Shown here piece after piece: positions 1-8,263 of a stretch of 64,000 nt of DNA. Below the pieces are notes generated by a model, which saw only the letters and a list, made by a program, of their open reading frames with translations, was not told the origin of the DNA and searched no databases. The first letter of the stretch is position 1. Each line of letters begins with the position of its first letter. Position numbers and translations under genes: made by a program. This DNA comes from Paenibacillus sp. EZ-K15 (lineage in GTDB: Bacteria > Bacillota > Bacilli > Paenibacillales > Paenibacillaceae), in NCBI RefSeq assembly GCF_002573715.1, contig NZ_PDHM01000017.1, positions 669,499 to 733,498 of the forward strand. The letters are read 5' to 3'.

Positions 1-525
1 CTCAGGGAGCGTCTCCATTTTGATTCCGCCCGCAACGGCAGTTTTGGCTTGTTTCACGACACGTTTGATCGCTGCCAATTCCTCGAATGAGTTTTTGCCT
101 TCCGCCTGGTGGTCGTAGCCGGAATGAACGCAGATGTAATCCACGCCGAAAGCATCGATCTCCCGCGCCCTGCCTTCAATGTCCTTTACATTGATCATAT
201 CCACCATCACTTGCTTGCCTTGCTTGAGGGCTTCCGCTACCGCGCCTTTGATCGTGGAATCGTCGGATACGCCAAGCACCGTAATGATATCCGCACCGGC
301 TTCAGATGCTTTCATCACTTCATAACCGCCCGCATCCATAATTTTAAGGTCGGCCAGCACGCGCAGATGCGGGAACGCCTCTTTAATCGCTTTGACGGCA
401 TGAAGCCCTTCGTTAATAACAACGGGCGTTCCGATCTCCACGATATCGATAAACTCGGCTACTTCAGCCACCACTTGTTTTGCTTCTGGAATATTCACCA
501 AATCCAATGCCAATTGAAGTTCCAT
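1..525 (-). CDS. hxlA: 3-hexulose-6-phosphate synthase, partial (3' end outside window)
   Basis: Condenses formaldehyde with ribulose 5-phosphate to hexulose 6-phosphate, the first step of the ribulose monophosphate detoxification pathway. The visible 175 residues start MELQLALDLV and read as a TIM-barrel of the HPS/KGPDC family, with the family motif ADLKIMDAG and the loop DIITVLGVSDDSTIKGA. The start at 525 is preceded by AAGGAGAG. The C-terminus runs off the window; in Bacillus the isomerase gene hxlB follows, and it would lie outside. Two HxlR-like boxes sit upstream. No hxlR gene is present beside it, unlike the B. subtilis arrangement. Confidence 0.9.
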   Translation of the reverse strand, partial: MELQLALDLVNIPEAKQVVAEVAEFIDIVEIGTPVVINEGLHAVKAIKEAFPHLRVLADLKIMDAGGYEVMKASEAGADIITVLGVSDDSTIKGAVAEALKQGKQVMVDMINVKDIEGRAREIDAFGVDYICVHSGYDHQAEGKNSFEELAAIKRVVKQAKTAVAGGIKMETLPE

Positions 526-590
526 ATTGTTAATCTCTCCTTATGAACGTATTGTTTAATGACTACACGATCATTGTAGAGCGACAGTTT

Positions 591-640
591 ACTTTACGGA
601 AGTACGTACTTATAAGTGAGATACTTACGTGGAAGTAAGT
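591..640. promoter_or_regulatory. Probable HxlR-type operator pair upstream of hxlA
   Basis: Two related imperfect inverted repeats lie in the same orientation about 32 bp apart: ACTTTACGGAAGTACGTACT at 591-610 and ACTTACGTGGAAGTAAGT at 623-640. The second has perfect 6-bp arms (ACTTAC/GTAAGT). B. subtilis HxlR binds two tandem 25-bp repeats upstream of hxlAB, so formaldehyde-dependent activation is the natural reading. This is inferred from position and symmetry. Confidence 0.55.
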
Positions 641-809
641 AATATGGAGACAAAGGGTTAGTGGCTTCATTTTTTTCTGTTAAGCATGCTGTCTCAATGC
701 GGCTGGTAAAAAACAATTAAGCCTGTTTGTTCACTTTCGACTCACATCCGGCTGTGGTTTAATATAATTGTCAGGCCGGACAAAATGATCGGAAAGGAGG
801 CTGAACGAA

Positions 810-842
810 TTGATTCAGAATATGGAGGTGGCATCCGCATAA
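810..842 (+). CDS. 10-codon ORF in repeat A copy 1
   Basis: TTG start 9 nt after an excellent AAAGGAGG site; would encode MIQNMEVASA. The stop codon lies in the loop of the following hairpin. Copy 2 encodes the same peptide and copy 3 a related one (MIQIREVVFA). Conservation of frame, start position and ribosome site argues for translation, but the sequence may be conserved for RNA structure instead. Confidence 0.45.
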   Translation: MIQNMEVASA

Positions 843-859
843 AGCGGGTGTCACGTTTA

Positions 860-890
860 AGGGAGCCCGTTATAGGGCTCCCTTTCATTT
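860..890 (+). terminator. Terminator hairpin of repeat A copy 1
   Basis: AGGGAGCCC/GGGCTCCCT stem followed by TTCATTT. It lies between the 10-codon ORF and the kinase gene starting at 919, so it could end a short RNA of about 115 nt or act as an attenuator for the kinase. Confidence 0.7.
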
Positions 891-918
891 ACAATCCGAT
901 AGAATTGGAGGTAATGTT

Positions 919-1464
919 ATGTCACATTCATGTGAACCAGCCGTTATAATTGTCACTGGCGTCATGGCTTCCGGTAAATCGACGGTAGCCCAGCTGCTAG
1001 CGGAGAAATTTGAACGCGGAGTCCATTTGCGGGGGGACTCGTTTCGGAAAATGATAGTCAGGGGCAGAGAAGAAATGCTTCCGGATGCTTCCCTTGAGGC
1101 GGAGAGGCAACTCGCATTACGGTATCAGCTATCCGCCTCCGCTGCCAGAACCTATGCTGAAGCCGGTTTTCATGTCATTCTGCAGGACGTCATTCTCGGC
1201 CCGGCACTGCAAGATATCACAGCAATGCTAAATGGCCTTCCCGTCTTCATCGTTGTGCTAAACCCATCCGAGAATGCCATTAGCGAACGAGAGCAGATAC
1301 GTGACAAAAAAGGCTACGGGGTATGGACCATCCACGAGCTGAACCGGCGGTTAGCCGACGAAACGCCAAGAATTGGCCTGTGGCTGGATACCTCCGATTT
1401 TTCTCCTGAGGACACCGCCCAAGAGATTTGGAAGCGGATTTGGGATGAGGGGAAAGTCCGTTAA
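919..1464 (+). CDS. P-loop kinase / chloramphenicol phosphotransferase-like protein
   Basis: A 181-residue cytoplasmic P-loop protein. The Walker A motif GVMASGKST is at residues 14-22, followed by HLRGDSFRKM, where the Asp resembles the acidic residue of adenylate-kinase-like phosphotransferases. The size and the order of elements fit the chloramphenicol-phosphotransferase-like / zeta-like AAA kinase group, but the phosphate acceptor cannot be told from sequence. The start at 919 follows GGAGG with 7-nt spacing. The gene sits alone between two direct copies of repeat A, which is unusual and could mean it moves or is regulated with them. Confidence 0.7.
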   Translation: MSHSCEPAVIIVTGVMASGKSTVAQLLAEKFERGVHLRGDSFRKMIVRGREEMLPDASLEAERQLALRYQLSASAARTYAEAGFHVILQDVILGPALQDITAMLNGLPVFIVVLNPSENAISEREQIRDKKGYGVWTIHELNRRLADETPRIGLWLDTSDFSPEDTAQEIWKRIWDEGKVR

Positions 1465-1603
1465 CATATACTCGGTAGCATTCATGACGAGACTTCCTGG
1501 TAAAAAACAATTAAGCCTGTTTATTCACTTCTGTCCCGCCACCGGCTATGGTTAAATATAGTTGTCCGGCTGGACCAAATGATCGGAAAGGAGGCTGAAC
1601 GAG

Positions 1604-1636
1604 TTGATTCAGAATATGGAGGTGGCATCTGCATAA
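1604..1636 (+). CDS. 10-codon ORF in repeat A copy 2
   Basis: TTG start 9 nt after AAAGGAGG; encodes MIQNMEVASA, identical to the copy 1 peptide. Not followed by any plus-strand gene, so it is unlikely to be merely a leader peptide for a downstream gene. Confidence 0.45.
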   Translation: MIQNMEVASA

Positions 1637-1651
1637 GCGGATGCCACGTTA

Positions 1652-1680
1652 AGGGGAGCCCCGTATAGGGCTCCCCTTCA
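1652..1680. terminator. Bidirectional terminator between repeat A copy 2 and the ABC operon
   Basis: Stem AGGGGAGCCC/GGGCTCCCCT. It closes repeat A copy 2 on the plus strand and lies just beyond the stop codon of the convergent sugar-binding-protein gene, so it probably also ends that minus-strand operon. Confidence 0.7.
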
Positions 1681-1687
1681 TTTCATA

Positions 1688-2704
1688 TTACTCGTAAATC
1701 ACGGCTTTGATCTCGTCGCTATCGATATTGTTTTTGTCGTACCAGTAGAATCCCGTATCGATCTGCGGTTCGACCTTCTCCCCTTTGATGGCCGCCACGG
1801 CGGCTTTTACCGTCTCATATCCGATGCCGACCGGATTTTGCGTGATGGCTCCCGCCATTGTTCCGTTCTTGATAGCGTCAATCTGCGCTTTTCCGGAATC
1901 GAATCCAACCACGATAATCTGACCTTCCTTCTTCATCTCCGTTACCGCATTGATGACACCGACGGCGGAGCCTTCATTCGCCCCGAATATCCCTTTTAAG
2001 TCCGGATGTGCCTGCATCATTGCTTTGGCCAGGTCCGTCGATTTCAGATGATCCCCGCCTCCATATTGAATGTCAACGATCTCGATGTTCGGATACTTCT
2101 CTTCGATCTGCTTCTTAAAACCGTCGCGGCGGCTAACCCCGGTTACGCTGGTCTGGTCATGGACCACCATCGCGATTTTACCTTCATTCCCGATGAGCTC
2201 CGCCATTTTATCCGCCGCAAGCGCGGATGCAGCCATATTGTCCGTCGATGCCGTCGTTACCGGAATGTCGCTTTCCACGCCCGAATCGAAGGCGATGACC
2301 GGAATGTTGTTTTCCTGGGCTTTTTTCAGATAAGGAATGGAGGCCTGGCTATCCAGTGCAGCAAAACCGATCGCGCTTGGCTTCTTATCGAGTGCAGCCT
2401 GCAGCATTTCGATCTGCTTATCCACCTGGGATTCCGTCTCTGGTCCTTCAAAGGTAATCTTTACGCCAAGCTCTTCCCCTGCCTGCTCGGCACCGGTTTT
2501 CACCGCCTGCCAGAACTGGTGCTGAAAGCCTTTGGAAATGATCGGAATGTAGATTTCCCCTTCGGCTGCAGAGCCGGAACCTGAACCTGATCCCCCCTCG
2601 CTTGGGCTGTCGGTTCCGGCAGCGTTGTTGCCCGATGAACCGCAAGCCGCCAGCATACTTGCAGTCAACATGAGAATCAGAGCCAATACAGAAAGCCTTT
2701 TCAT
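1688..2704 (-). CDS. Sugar ABC transporter substrate-binding lipoprotein (RbsB/periplasmic-binding-protein 1 type)
   Basis: The extracellular lipoprotein that captures the sugar for the transporter encoded just upstream. The signal peptide ends in lipobox LAAC, then a Gly/Ser linker and a type 1 periplasmic-binding fold with typical segments IPVIAFDSGV, GIFGANEGSAVGV and VVGFDSG. The start at 2704 (MKRLSVLAL) is preferred over an upstream in-frame codon because GGGGAG lies 9 nt before it. 338 residues, normal for the family. It is the last gene of the six-gene unit that begins at 9879. The substrate (ribose, galactose, xylose or another sugar) is not readable. Confidence 0.85.
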   Translation of the reverse strand: MKRLSVLALILMLTASMLAACGSSGNNAAGTDSPSEGGSGSGSGSAAEGEIYIPIISKGFQHQFWQAVKTGAEQAGEELGVKITFEGPETESQVDKQIEMLQAALDKKPSAIGFAALDSQASIPYLKKAQENNIPVIAFDSGVESDIPVTTASTDNMAASALAADKMAELIGNEGKIAMVVHDQTSVTGVSRRDGFKKQIEEKYPNIEIVDIQYGGGDHLKSTDLAKAMMQAHPDLKGIFGANEGSAVGVINAVTEMKKEGQIIVVGFDSGKAQIDAIKNGTMAGAITQNPVGIGYETVKAAVAAIKGEKVEPQIDTGFYWYDKNNIDSDEIKAVIYE

Positions 2705-2854
2705 AATCGCAATCTCCCCTTGTTTATCAAAATAGTACATCTATAGAACTTCCATCCAAGGAAGCTTCTATCCAGCTAATATACGGCTAACTCCAAAATC
2801 TACCGGGTTAGGTACCTGCCCGGAATCGAATAGAGACGTTCTAATGAAAAAGGC

Positions 2855-3823
2855 TTACGCTTTGCGTCTGCGCAAAATATCCGCATACACCGCGAGTATG
2901 ATAACGAACCCTACGACAACGGTTTGCCACTCCTGCGGCACGGACAGAATGCGTAATCCATTCGTCAGCACACTCATGATCAAAGCTCCGATCACGGTAC
3001 CGATGATGGTCCCCTTCCCTCCGCTGAGCGAAGTTCCCCCGATCACAACCGCCGCGATGGCTTCCAGCTCATACCCGGCACCCAGCGCCGGATTGGCCGA
3101 GTTCAGCCTCGATGCCATCATGACGCCGGCCAAGCCGGTAAAGGCGCCGGTTAGAGTGTATATGACGATTTTCCAGAAGCTCACATGGACACCGGACAAT
3201 CGGGTCGCCTCTTCGTTGCTGCCCAAGGCAAAGTTATACCGGCCGATGATGGTCTTCGATAAGATGAGGTAGCCCACAACCGCCGCAATGAAGAAAATAA
3301 CGACCGCATTCGGAATATCGAGGCCCGGTATCAGCCAGCCCAGCACGCTGCCTTGGGACACTTCGGCAAAGCTTTCGGCATCATTGAAATAGACTGGCTT
3401 GGCTCCGGAGATAATCAGCGCCAGTCCTTTGGCGATCATCATCATCGCCAGCGTAGCGATAAAAGGCGGGATCTTCATTTTCGCTACCGCCGTTCCGGAC
3501 AGAAGCCCGCACAGGGCGCCCGTCAAGATGCCGCCAAGGATGCCGACCGGAACTGGCAATCCCCAGAAGGTGATGCATACACCGGTCATAATGCCGCTCA
3601 GCGTCATGACCGTCCCGACAGACAGATCAATGCCGCCGGTAATGATGACAAAGGTAGATCCCAAGGCCAACACGCCGATTACCGCGGTCGAGAGAAGAAT
3701 GCCCACGATATTGGAGAACTGAAAGAAATTGCTGGATGAGAACGTAAAGAATAGAATGAGCACGACCAAGCTGGCTAGGGCTAGCACTTGCTGAAGTGCG
3801 CCCGATTTGATTTGAATGTTCAT
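2855..3823 (-). CDS. Sugar ABC transporter permease (RbsC family)
   Basis: A 322-residue multi-spanning permease of the branched RbsC/XylH family, with hydrophobic segments throughout and family stretches ITGGIDLSVGTVMTLSG, FIATLAMMMIAKGLALI and GGTSLSGGKGTIIGTVIGAL. The start at 3823 (MNIQIKSG) follows AGGAGGAA; a longer reading frame begins further upstream but would overlap the ATPase gene. The gap to the ATPase gene is 34 bp, so the two are co-transcribed. Confidence 0.9.
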   Translation of the reverse strand: MNIQIKSGALQQVLALASLVVLILFFTFSSSNFFQFSNIVGILLSTAVIGVLALGSTFVIITGGIDLSVGTVMTLSGIMTGVCITFWGLPVPVGILGGILTGALCGLLSGTAVAKMKIPPFIATLAMMMIAKGLALIISGAKPVYFNDAESFAEVSQGSVLGWLIPGLDIPNAVVIFFIAAVVGYLILSKTIIGRYNFALGSNEEATRLSGVHVSFWKIVIYTLTGAFTGLAGVMMASRLNSANPALGAGYELEAIAAVVIGGTSLSGGKGTIIGTVIGALIMSVLTNGLRILSVPQEWQTVVVGFVIILAVYADILRRRKA

Positions 3824-3857
3824 CTGCTTGTTCCTCCTGACATGTATGGATAACGGC

Positions 3858-5357
3858 CTACATTCTTGCTGTAGCCAGATGCATAATGCTTTCTTGGTTC
3901 GCCTCTGCTTGATCCAGCTCGCCCGTAATCCGGCCTTCACACATCACGAGAACCCGATGACTCATCCGAAGGATTTCAGGCAGCTCTGAGGAGATCATGA
4001 TGATCGATTTGCCCTGTGCCGTAAGATCGTTCAGCAAGCGATAGATTTCGCTCTTGGCTCCTACATCGATCCCTCGCGTAGGTTCGTCGAAGATCAGGAT
4101 GTCGCAATCCCGCGTCAGCCATTTGCCAATAACGACTTTCTGCTGATTGCCGCCGGAGAGGAACTTGACCTCCTGGTCGACATGCGGCGTTTTGACCTTC
4201 AATCGCGACACTATTTCCTCTGCCTGCTCGCGAATCCTGGCCGTATTCATCCAGCCTCCGGGACGTAGGAAGCTGCCGTATGAGGCAATAGCCACATTGC
4301 TCTTCACATCCAGATCGACAACACATCCAAAACGCTTGCGATCCTCGGATAAATAACCGATCCCTTGGCGCACCGCATCATGGGGGCCCTTGATCGTTAC
4401 CTTGCGGCCATGGACGTGAATCTCCCCGGATTGAATGCGGTCGGCACCGAAGATCGCTCGGGCAAGCTCGGTCCGCCCCGCGCCAACCAGGCCTGCAATG
4501 CCAAGGATTTCTCCCTTTTTCAGAGTGAAGTTAATGTCTTTTAAAGTTCGGCCTTGATTCAGTCCTTTAACCTGCAGTACCGTCTCACGTACATCTGCGA
4601 TCCTCTCTGGCTTCGAGGTCTCGTAGATCTGCCGGCCAACCATCTTGGAAATAATGTCCTGGGTGGTGACCTCATCCGTTAATACCGTATCGATGTACTG
4701 TCCGTCACGCATGACCGTAATGCGATCCGTAATTCGCTTGATCTCATCCATCCGGTGGGAAATGTAAACGATTCCAACTCCGGCTTCTCGAAGCTGGCGA
4801 ATGATGCGGAACAAATCCTCAATCTCGGTTTCGCTTAAAGCCGCAGTTGGCTCATCCATGACCAGCACGTCAGCGTTATAAGACAATGCCTTGGCAATCT
4901 CCACCATCTGCTGCTTGGCAACCGTTAGCTCCGAAACCTTGATGGATGGGTCCATGTCCAGTCCCATCCGCTCGAACAGTTCCTTCACTTGTCGGTTTAG
5001 CGCATGCTCATCCAGAAACAATCGGAGCTTTCGTCGCGGCTCCCGCCCGATGAATATATTCTGGGCGACCGTCAGGTCAGGCGCCAAATTCAGCTCCTGA
5101 TGGATCATGCTGATCCCGGCGTCTTGTGCCGCTTTCGGATTCGTTAACTCCACGGGCTGTCCTTTGTACCGAATCGTACCTTCGTCCTTCTGGTATACGC
5201 CGGTTAAAATTTTCATCATCGTTGACTTGCCGGCGCCGTTCTCACCCATAAGCGCATGGACTTCACCGTGCAGCAGCTCGAATCGGCAGTTATTTAACGC
5301 CAGCACGCCCGGAAATTCCTTCGTGATTCCTTCCATTTGTATCAATACTTCGCTCAA
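3858..5357 (-). CDS. Sugar ABC transporter ATP-binding protein with two ATPase domains (RbsA/MglA family)
   Basis: Energises the RbsC-type permease. 499 residues with two fused ATPase domains, the standard RbsA layout. Domain 1 has Walker A GENGAGKST and Walker B VLVMDEPTAAL; domain 2 has a degenerate Walker A (GLVGAGRTE), signature LSGGNQQK and Walker B ILIFDEPTRGID. The start codon is TTG at 5357 behind GAGGTGAGGGG. The gene lies between the sensor gene cluster and the permease gene in one minus-strand operon. Confidence 0.93.
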   Translation of the reverse strand: MSEVLIQMEGITKEFPGVLALNNCRFELLHGEVHALMGENGAGKSTMMKILTGVYQKDEGTIRYKGQPVELTNPKAAQDAGISMIHQELNLAPDLTVAQNIFIGREPRRKLRLFLDEHALNRQVKELFERMGLDMDPSIKVSELTVAKQQMVEIAKALSYNADVLVMDEPTAALSETEIEDLFRIIRQLREAGVGIVYISHRMDEIKRITDRITVMRDGQYIDTVLTDEVTTQDIISKMVGRQIYETSKPERIADVRETVLQVKGLNQGRTLKDINFTLKKGEILGIAGLVGAGRTELARAIFGADRIQSGEIHVHGRKVTIKGPHDAVRQGIGYLSEDRKRFGCVVDLDVKSNVAIASYGSFLRPGGWMNTARIREQAEEIVSRLKVKTPHVDQEVKFLSGGNQQKVVIGKWLTRDCDILIFDEPTRGIDVGAKSEIYRLLNDLTAQGKSIIMISSELPEILRMSHRVLVMCEGRITGELDQAEANQESIMHLATARM

Positions 5358-5489
5358 AGCCCCTCACCTCTCTAGCTGGCACCTTTTATGAATCATTGTA
5401 CAAATCGCTCCCTAGCGGAGGAATGGAATATTCTCTGATCGATGTTGAATAATCTATGATCTGTTAACAGGACACCATAAGGGAAGAAG

Positions 5490-6470
5490 CTACTCTTCCA
5501 CAAAGGGAAAGAGCAGCTTCTGGTTCTCCTCGGTATACATATTGTCTTTGTTGATGACAACGGAATCGGTGTACACGTTGCGTGACACCTTGTCGCCTTC
5601 GATGATGGATACGGCTGTTTTGATGCCCAAATAGCCGATATTGAAGGGCTTCTGTACAATTGTGGATTGAAGGACCCCCTCTTCGAGCAGCTTGACTTCC
5701 TTCACCGAGCTGTCGAATCCGACCAGCTTGACCTTGCCCCCCAGCCCCAATTCTCGAATCGCTCTGCCTGCCCCGACTGTAGAAGGCTCATTCAGGCCCA
5801 CGATTCCATTCAGGTCATGCCTCTCCAGCAGCAGCTTCTTCGTGATTTCATAGGCTCTCTCCTCCTTGCCTTCGCTGTAGTAAGTGCCCACAATTTCCGT
5901 GCCACTGCGCGACTCCAAAATACTTCGAACCCCTTGTTCCCTCTCGATCTGCGTCGAGGTACCCTGCACGAAACTGACGATAGCAACTTTGGCATCTGCC
6001 GGGAGTAATGAAGAGAGCTCCTTGCCTGCTTTCTGTCCGGCATTCACATTGTCGGTCGCGATCAAGCTCTGCGCATAATCACCATTAACGGCGGAATCAA
6101 TCATAATAAGCGGGATGTCAGCCTTACGAATGGACTCAGCCACGGGAACAAGGCGGTTATAATCTCCGGCGGCCATGACAATCGCATCCGGCTTCTGTTT
6201 GATGGCTTCCTCCAGCAATTGAATCTGCAAGTCCACTTCGATTTCCTGGGTGGGTCCTACCACCGAGACATCCACACCGAATTCACGAGAAGCCGTGTTC
6301 ACCCCTTCAATCAGTACCCGCCAGAATTCAATTTCATCCAGTGCTTTAACACCCACGATGATCTTCTTGGCACCAGGCTCTTCCTTGGACCAATGAAAGG
6401 CGACATAACCCAGGATTAGTACCGAAATCAGCAGCAGTAAAATATATCGCAGTCTCATGTACGACTTCAT
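5490..6470 (-). CDS. Membrane-anchored sugar-binding protein, probable input subunit of the adjacent kinase
   Basis: 326 residues: an N-terminal membrane segment (LRYILLLLISVLILGYVAF) without a lipobox, then a type 1 periplasmic-binding fold (KPDAIVMAAGDYNRLVP, IPLIMIDSAVNGDY, LVGFDSSVKEVKLLEEG). The start at 6470 is chosen because ATG overlaps the TGA of the kinase gene (ATGA) and has GGAGGGGG upstream. Anchored binding proteins encoded next to YesM-type kinases often act as sugar sensors for the kinase; that role is inferred here. A second lipoprotein binding protein at the operon end probably serves transport. Confidence 0.75.
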   Translation of the reverse strand: MKSYMRLRYILLLLISVLILGYVAFHWSKEEPGAKKIIVGVKALDEIEFWRVLIEGVNTASREFGVDVSVVGPTQEIEVDLQIQLLEEAIKQKPDAIVMAAGDYNRLVPVAESIRKADIPLIMIDSAVNGDYAQSLIATDNVNAGQKAGKELSSLLPADAKVAIVSFVQGTSTQIEREQGVRSILESRSGTEIVGTYYSEGKEERAYEITKKLLLERHDLNGIVGLNEPSTVGAGRAIRELGLGGKVKLVGFDSSVKEVKLLEEGVLQSTIVQKPFNIGYLGIKTAVSIIEGDKVSRNVYTDSVVINKDNMYTEENQKLLFPFVEE

Positions 6471-8263
6471 GGCACATCCCCCTCCAAGCTCCGCCATTCA
6501 TCCGGATGAACAGCCGGAATGAGCACCTTTACGCATGTCCCCAATCCGGGTTCGCTCGTATAGCTAAGGCCATATTCCGCTCCAAAATATAGCTGAATCC
6601 GTTGATGGACATTCGCAATCCCAACGCTGTTTCTCGATGGGTTGCCTTCTTTGGACGTTAGCAGAGTCTCAACCTTGGACCGATCCATGCCGATGCCGTC
6701 ATCCTTAACTTGAAACTCGATCCGGTTATCTTGAAGCTTCCCCGTAATCGTGACCGTTCCCTGACCTTCCTTGTTCTTGATGCCATGATAAATGGCATTC
6801 TCCACCAGCGGCTGCAGCAGCACCTTCAATGTCAGATACGGGTAAAGAACGCGATCGATATCCAGAGCAAACCGGATTTTGTCCTGGTATCGCATTTGTT
6901 GTATTTTTAAATAATTCGTTATATGTTCCACCTCGGTAGCAATCGGTATCATCTCCCTCCCTTTGCTGAGCGAAGCTCGAAACAACCTTGCTAAAGCCGA
7001 TGTCATCAGAATCACCTCATCATGCTTCTTGCTCTCAGCCATCCATATGATGGAATCCAGCGTATTATAGAGGAAATGGGGATTGATTTGGGCTTGCAGG
7101 GCATTCAGCTCGCTTTTCCTCTTAATCTCTTGTTCTACCAAGATTTGATCCATTAATTCCTTGATCTTCAGCACCATCACGTTGAAGCTCCGGGCCAGAC
7201 CGGAGATCTCCCTGGAATGCCCCACGGGAACCCGGATATCGAAGTTCCCTTTCTCCACTTCCATCATCTTTTCTTGGAGCTTCTTGATGGGACGCGTCAG
7301 GTTGCGGGAGATGACAACGGAGAACAACACGCCCACGCCAAGACATAACAACCCCGCTATGGCAAAAGAAAGCTGCATCTGCTTCTTATTGTCCACCAGC
7401 TCATTCTCGTAAAAAACGCCAACGATTTTCCAGCCGAAATCCGTATCCTTGATGCTGTATATCCGGCTTGCCCCGCCCTCCTTCACGACAAATCCCCCTA
7501 GCTTGTCCGAAAGGACCTGCTCTAATCTCTCCGTCTTCAAATTGCTGTAGAGCAGCTGCTGCTGCGGGTGATACACAATCCGGCCTTGACGGTCAATCAC
7601 AAACACGTAACCCCGGTTCCCCAGATCCAGCTTGCTGAGCATATCGTTAATCACCTTGAAGTTGAGATCGATCAACAGAATGCCCAGCCCATTCGAAGGA
7701 TTCACGCCGCTGAGCTCGCGGCTCAGTGATACGACCCAGCGGTACTCTCCCTTGATGACCGGCTGTACATGGGACGAGGAGATCACTGTCTGTCCCTTGT
7801 TTTCCTTCGCCTGCCGATACCAGGGCTGCTCCGATAACACAATATAGGGATTCAGTTCGGCGTCTGCCCGATCGGAGATAAAGGTGTCGCCGGCTCCAAA
7901 AATATTAATCGACGCAATATCTTTGCGCGAAACCCGAATCGAGTGGAAATATTCCGATATCTTCGCTTTCAATATGGCCAGTTCCGCAGGCTGCAGTTCA
8001 TCGGCCGAGGCCAGATATTCCCTGACATTCGGATTGTTCATCGCTGCGAGCGAGATGTCCTTCATGCCCGTAATGTAGGTTTGGATATTCGCATTCACTT
8101 GATTGATCAGCTCGGAGGTATAACTCTCCGCCGTTTCACGCACTGCCGATTCGGATAGCCGATAGGAGATGAAGATCAGCAGCAGCGCCGTAAACAGCAC
8201 TAACATCACGAAGGAGCTGGCAATGCGGGACTGAATGGTTTTGATTCGCTGCGGTGCCTTCAT
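6467..8263 (-). CDS. Sensor histidine kinase, YesM family (Cache-HAMP-HisK)
   Basis: 598 residues. An N-terminal membrane segment, an extracellular Cache-like sensor region (about 35-290), a second membrane segment, a HAMP linker (SRNLTRPIKKLQEKM) and a kinase core. The phosphorylated His is H396 in NPHFLYNTLDS; the ATP site includes PLVENAIYHGIK and KDDGIGMD. Its ATG at 8263 overlaps the regulator stop codon and its own stop overlaps the sensor-binding-protein start, so all three are translationally coupled. It presumably phosphorylates the YesN-type regulator encoded just before it. Confidence 0.9.
   Translation of the reverse strand: MKAPQRIKTIQSRIASSFVMLVLFTALLLIFISYRLSESAVRETAESYTSELINQVNANIQTYITGMKDISLAAMNNPNVREYLASADELQPAELAILKAKISEYFHSIRVSRKDIASINIFGAGDTFISDRADAELNPYIVLSEQPWYRQAKENKGQTVISSSHVQPVIKGEYRWVVSLSRELSGVNPSNGLGILLIDLNFKVINDMLSKLDLGNRGYVFVIDRQGRIVYHPQQQLLYSNLKTERLEQVLSDKLGGFVVKEGGASRIYSIKDTDFGWKIVGVFYENELVDNKKQMQLSFAIAGLLCLGVGVLFSVVISRNLTRPIKKLQEKMMEVEKGNFDIRVPVGHSREISGLARSFNVMVLKIKELMDQILVEQEIKRKSELNALQAQINPHFLYNTLDSIIWMAESKKHDEVILMTSALARLFRASLSKGREMIPIATEVEHITNYLKIQQMRYQDKIRFALDIDRVLYPYLTLKVLLQPLVENAIYHGIKNKEGQGTVTITGKLQDNRIEFQVKDDGIGMDRSKVETLLTSKEGNPSRNSVGIANVHQRIQLYFGAEYGLSYTSEPGLGTCVKVLIPAVHPDEWRSLEGDVP

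Larger units (their letters stand above)
703..890 (+). repeat. Structured repeat element A, copy 1, with 10-codon ORF
   Basis: First of three copies (others at 1499-1680 and 15576-15760). Conserved parts in order: GGTAAAAAACAATTAA (705-720), a TATAAT-like box (763-768) without an obvious -35, a small hairpin (TTGTC/GACAA), AAAGGAGG (793-800), a 10-codon ORF (810-842), a hairpin whose loop holds the ORF stop codon (828-854) and a GC-rich terminator hairpin (860-882). The distance from GGTAAAAAAC to AAAGGAGG is 88, 88 and 89 bp in the three copies. Function unknown. Confidence 0.75.
1499..1680 (+). repeat. Structured repeat element A, copy 2
   Basis: Same layout as copy 1: GGTAAAAAACAATTAA (1499-1514), TATAGT-like box, hairpin GTCC/GGAC, AAAGGAGG (1587-1594), 10-codon ORF (1604-1636), hairpin with the stop codon in its loop, and terminator hairpin (1652-1677). 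Arm bases differ from copy 1 in ways that keep pairing: GCATCTGC here pairs with GCGGATGC, while copy 1 has GCATCCGC with GCGGGTGT. The element is a direct repeat of copy 1, 794 bp further on. Confidence 0.75.

Noticed and set aside
1280..1510. Minus-strand frame opposite the kinase gene
   Set aside because: Antisense shadow of the kinase gene with no ribosome site or recognisable features.
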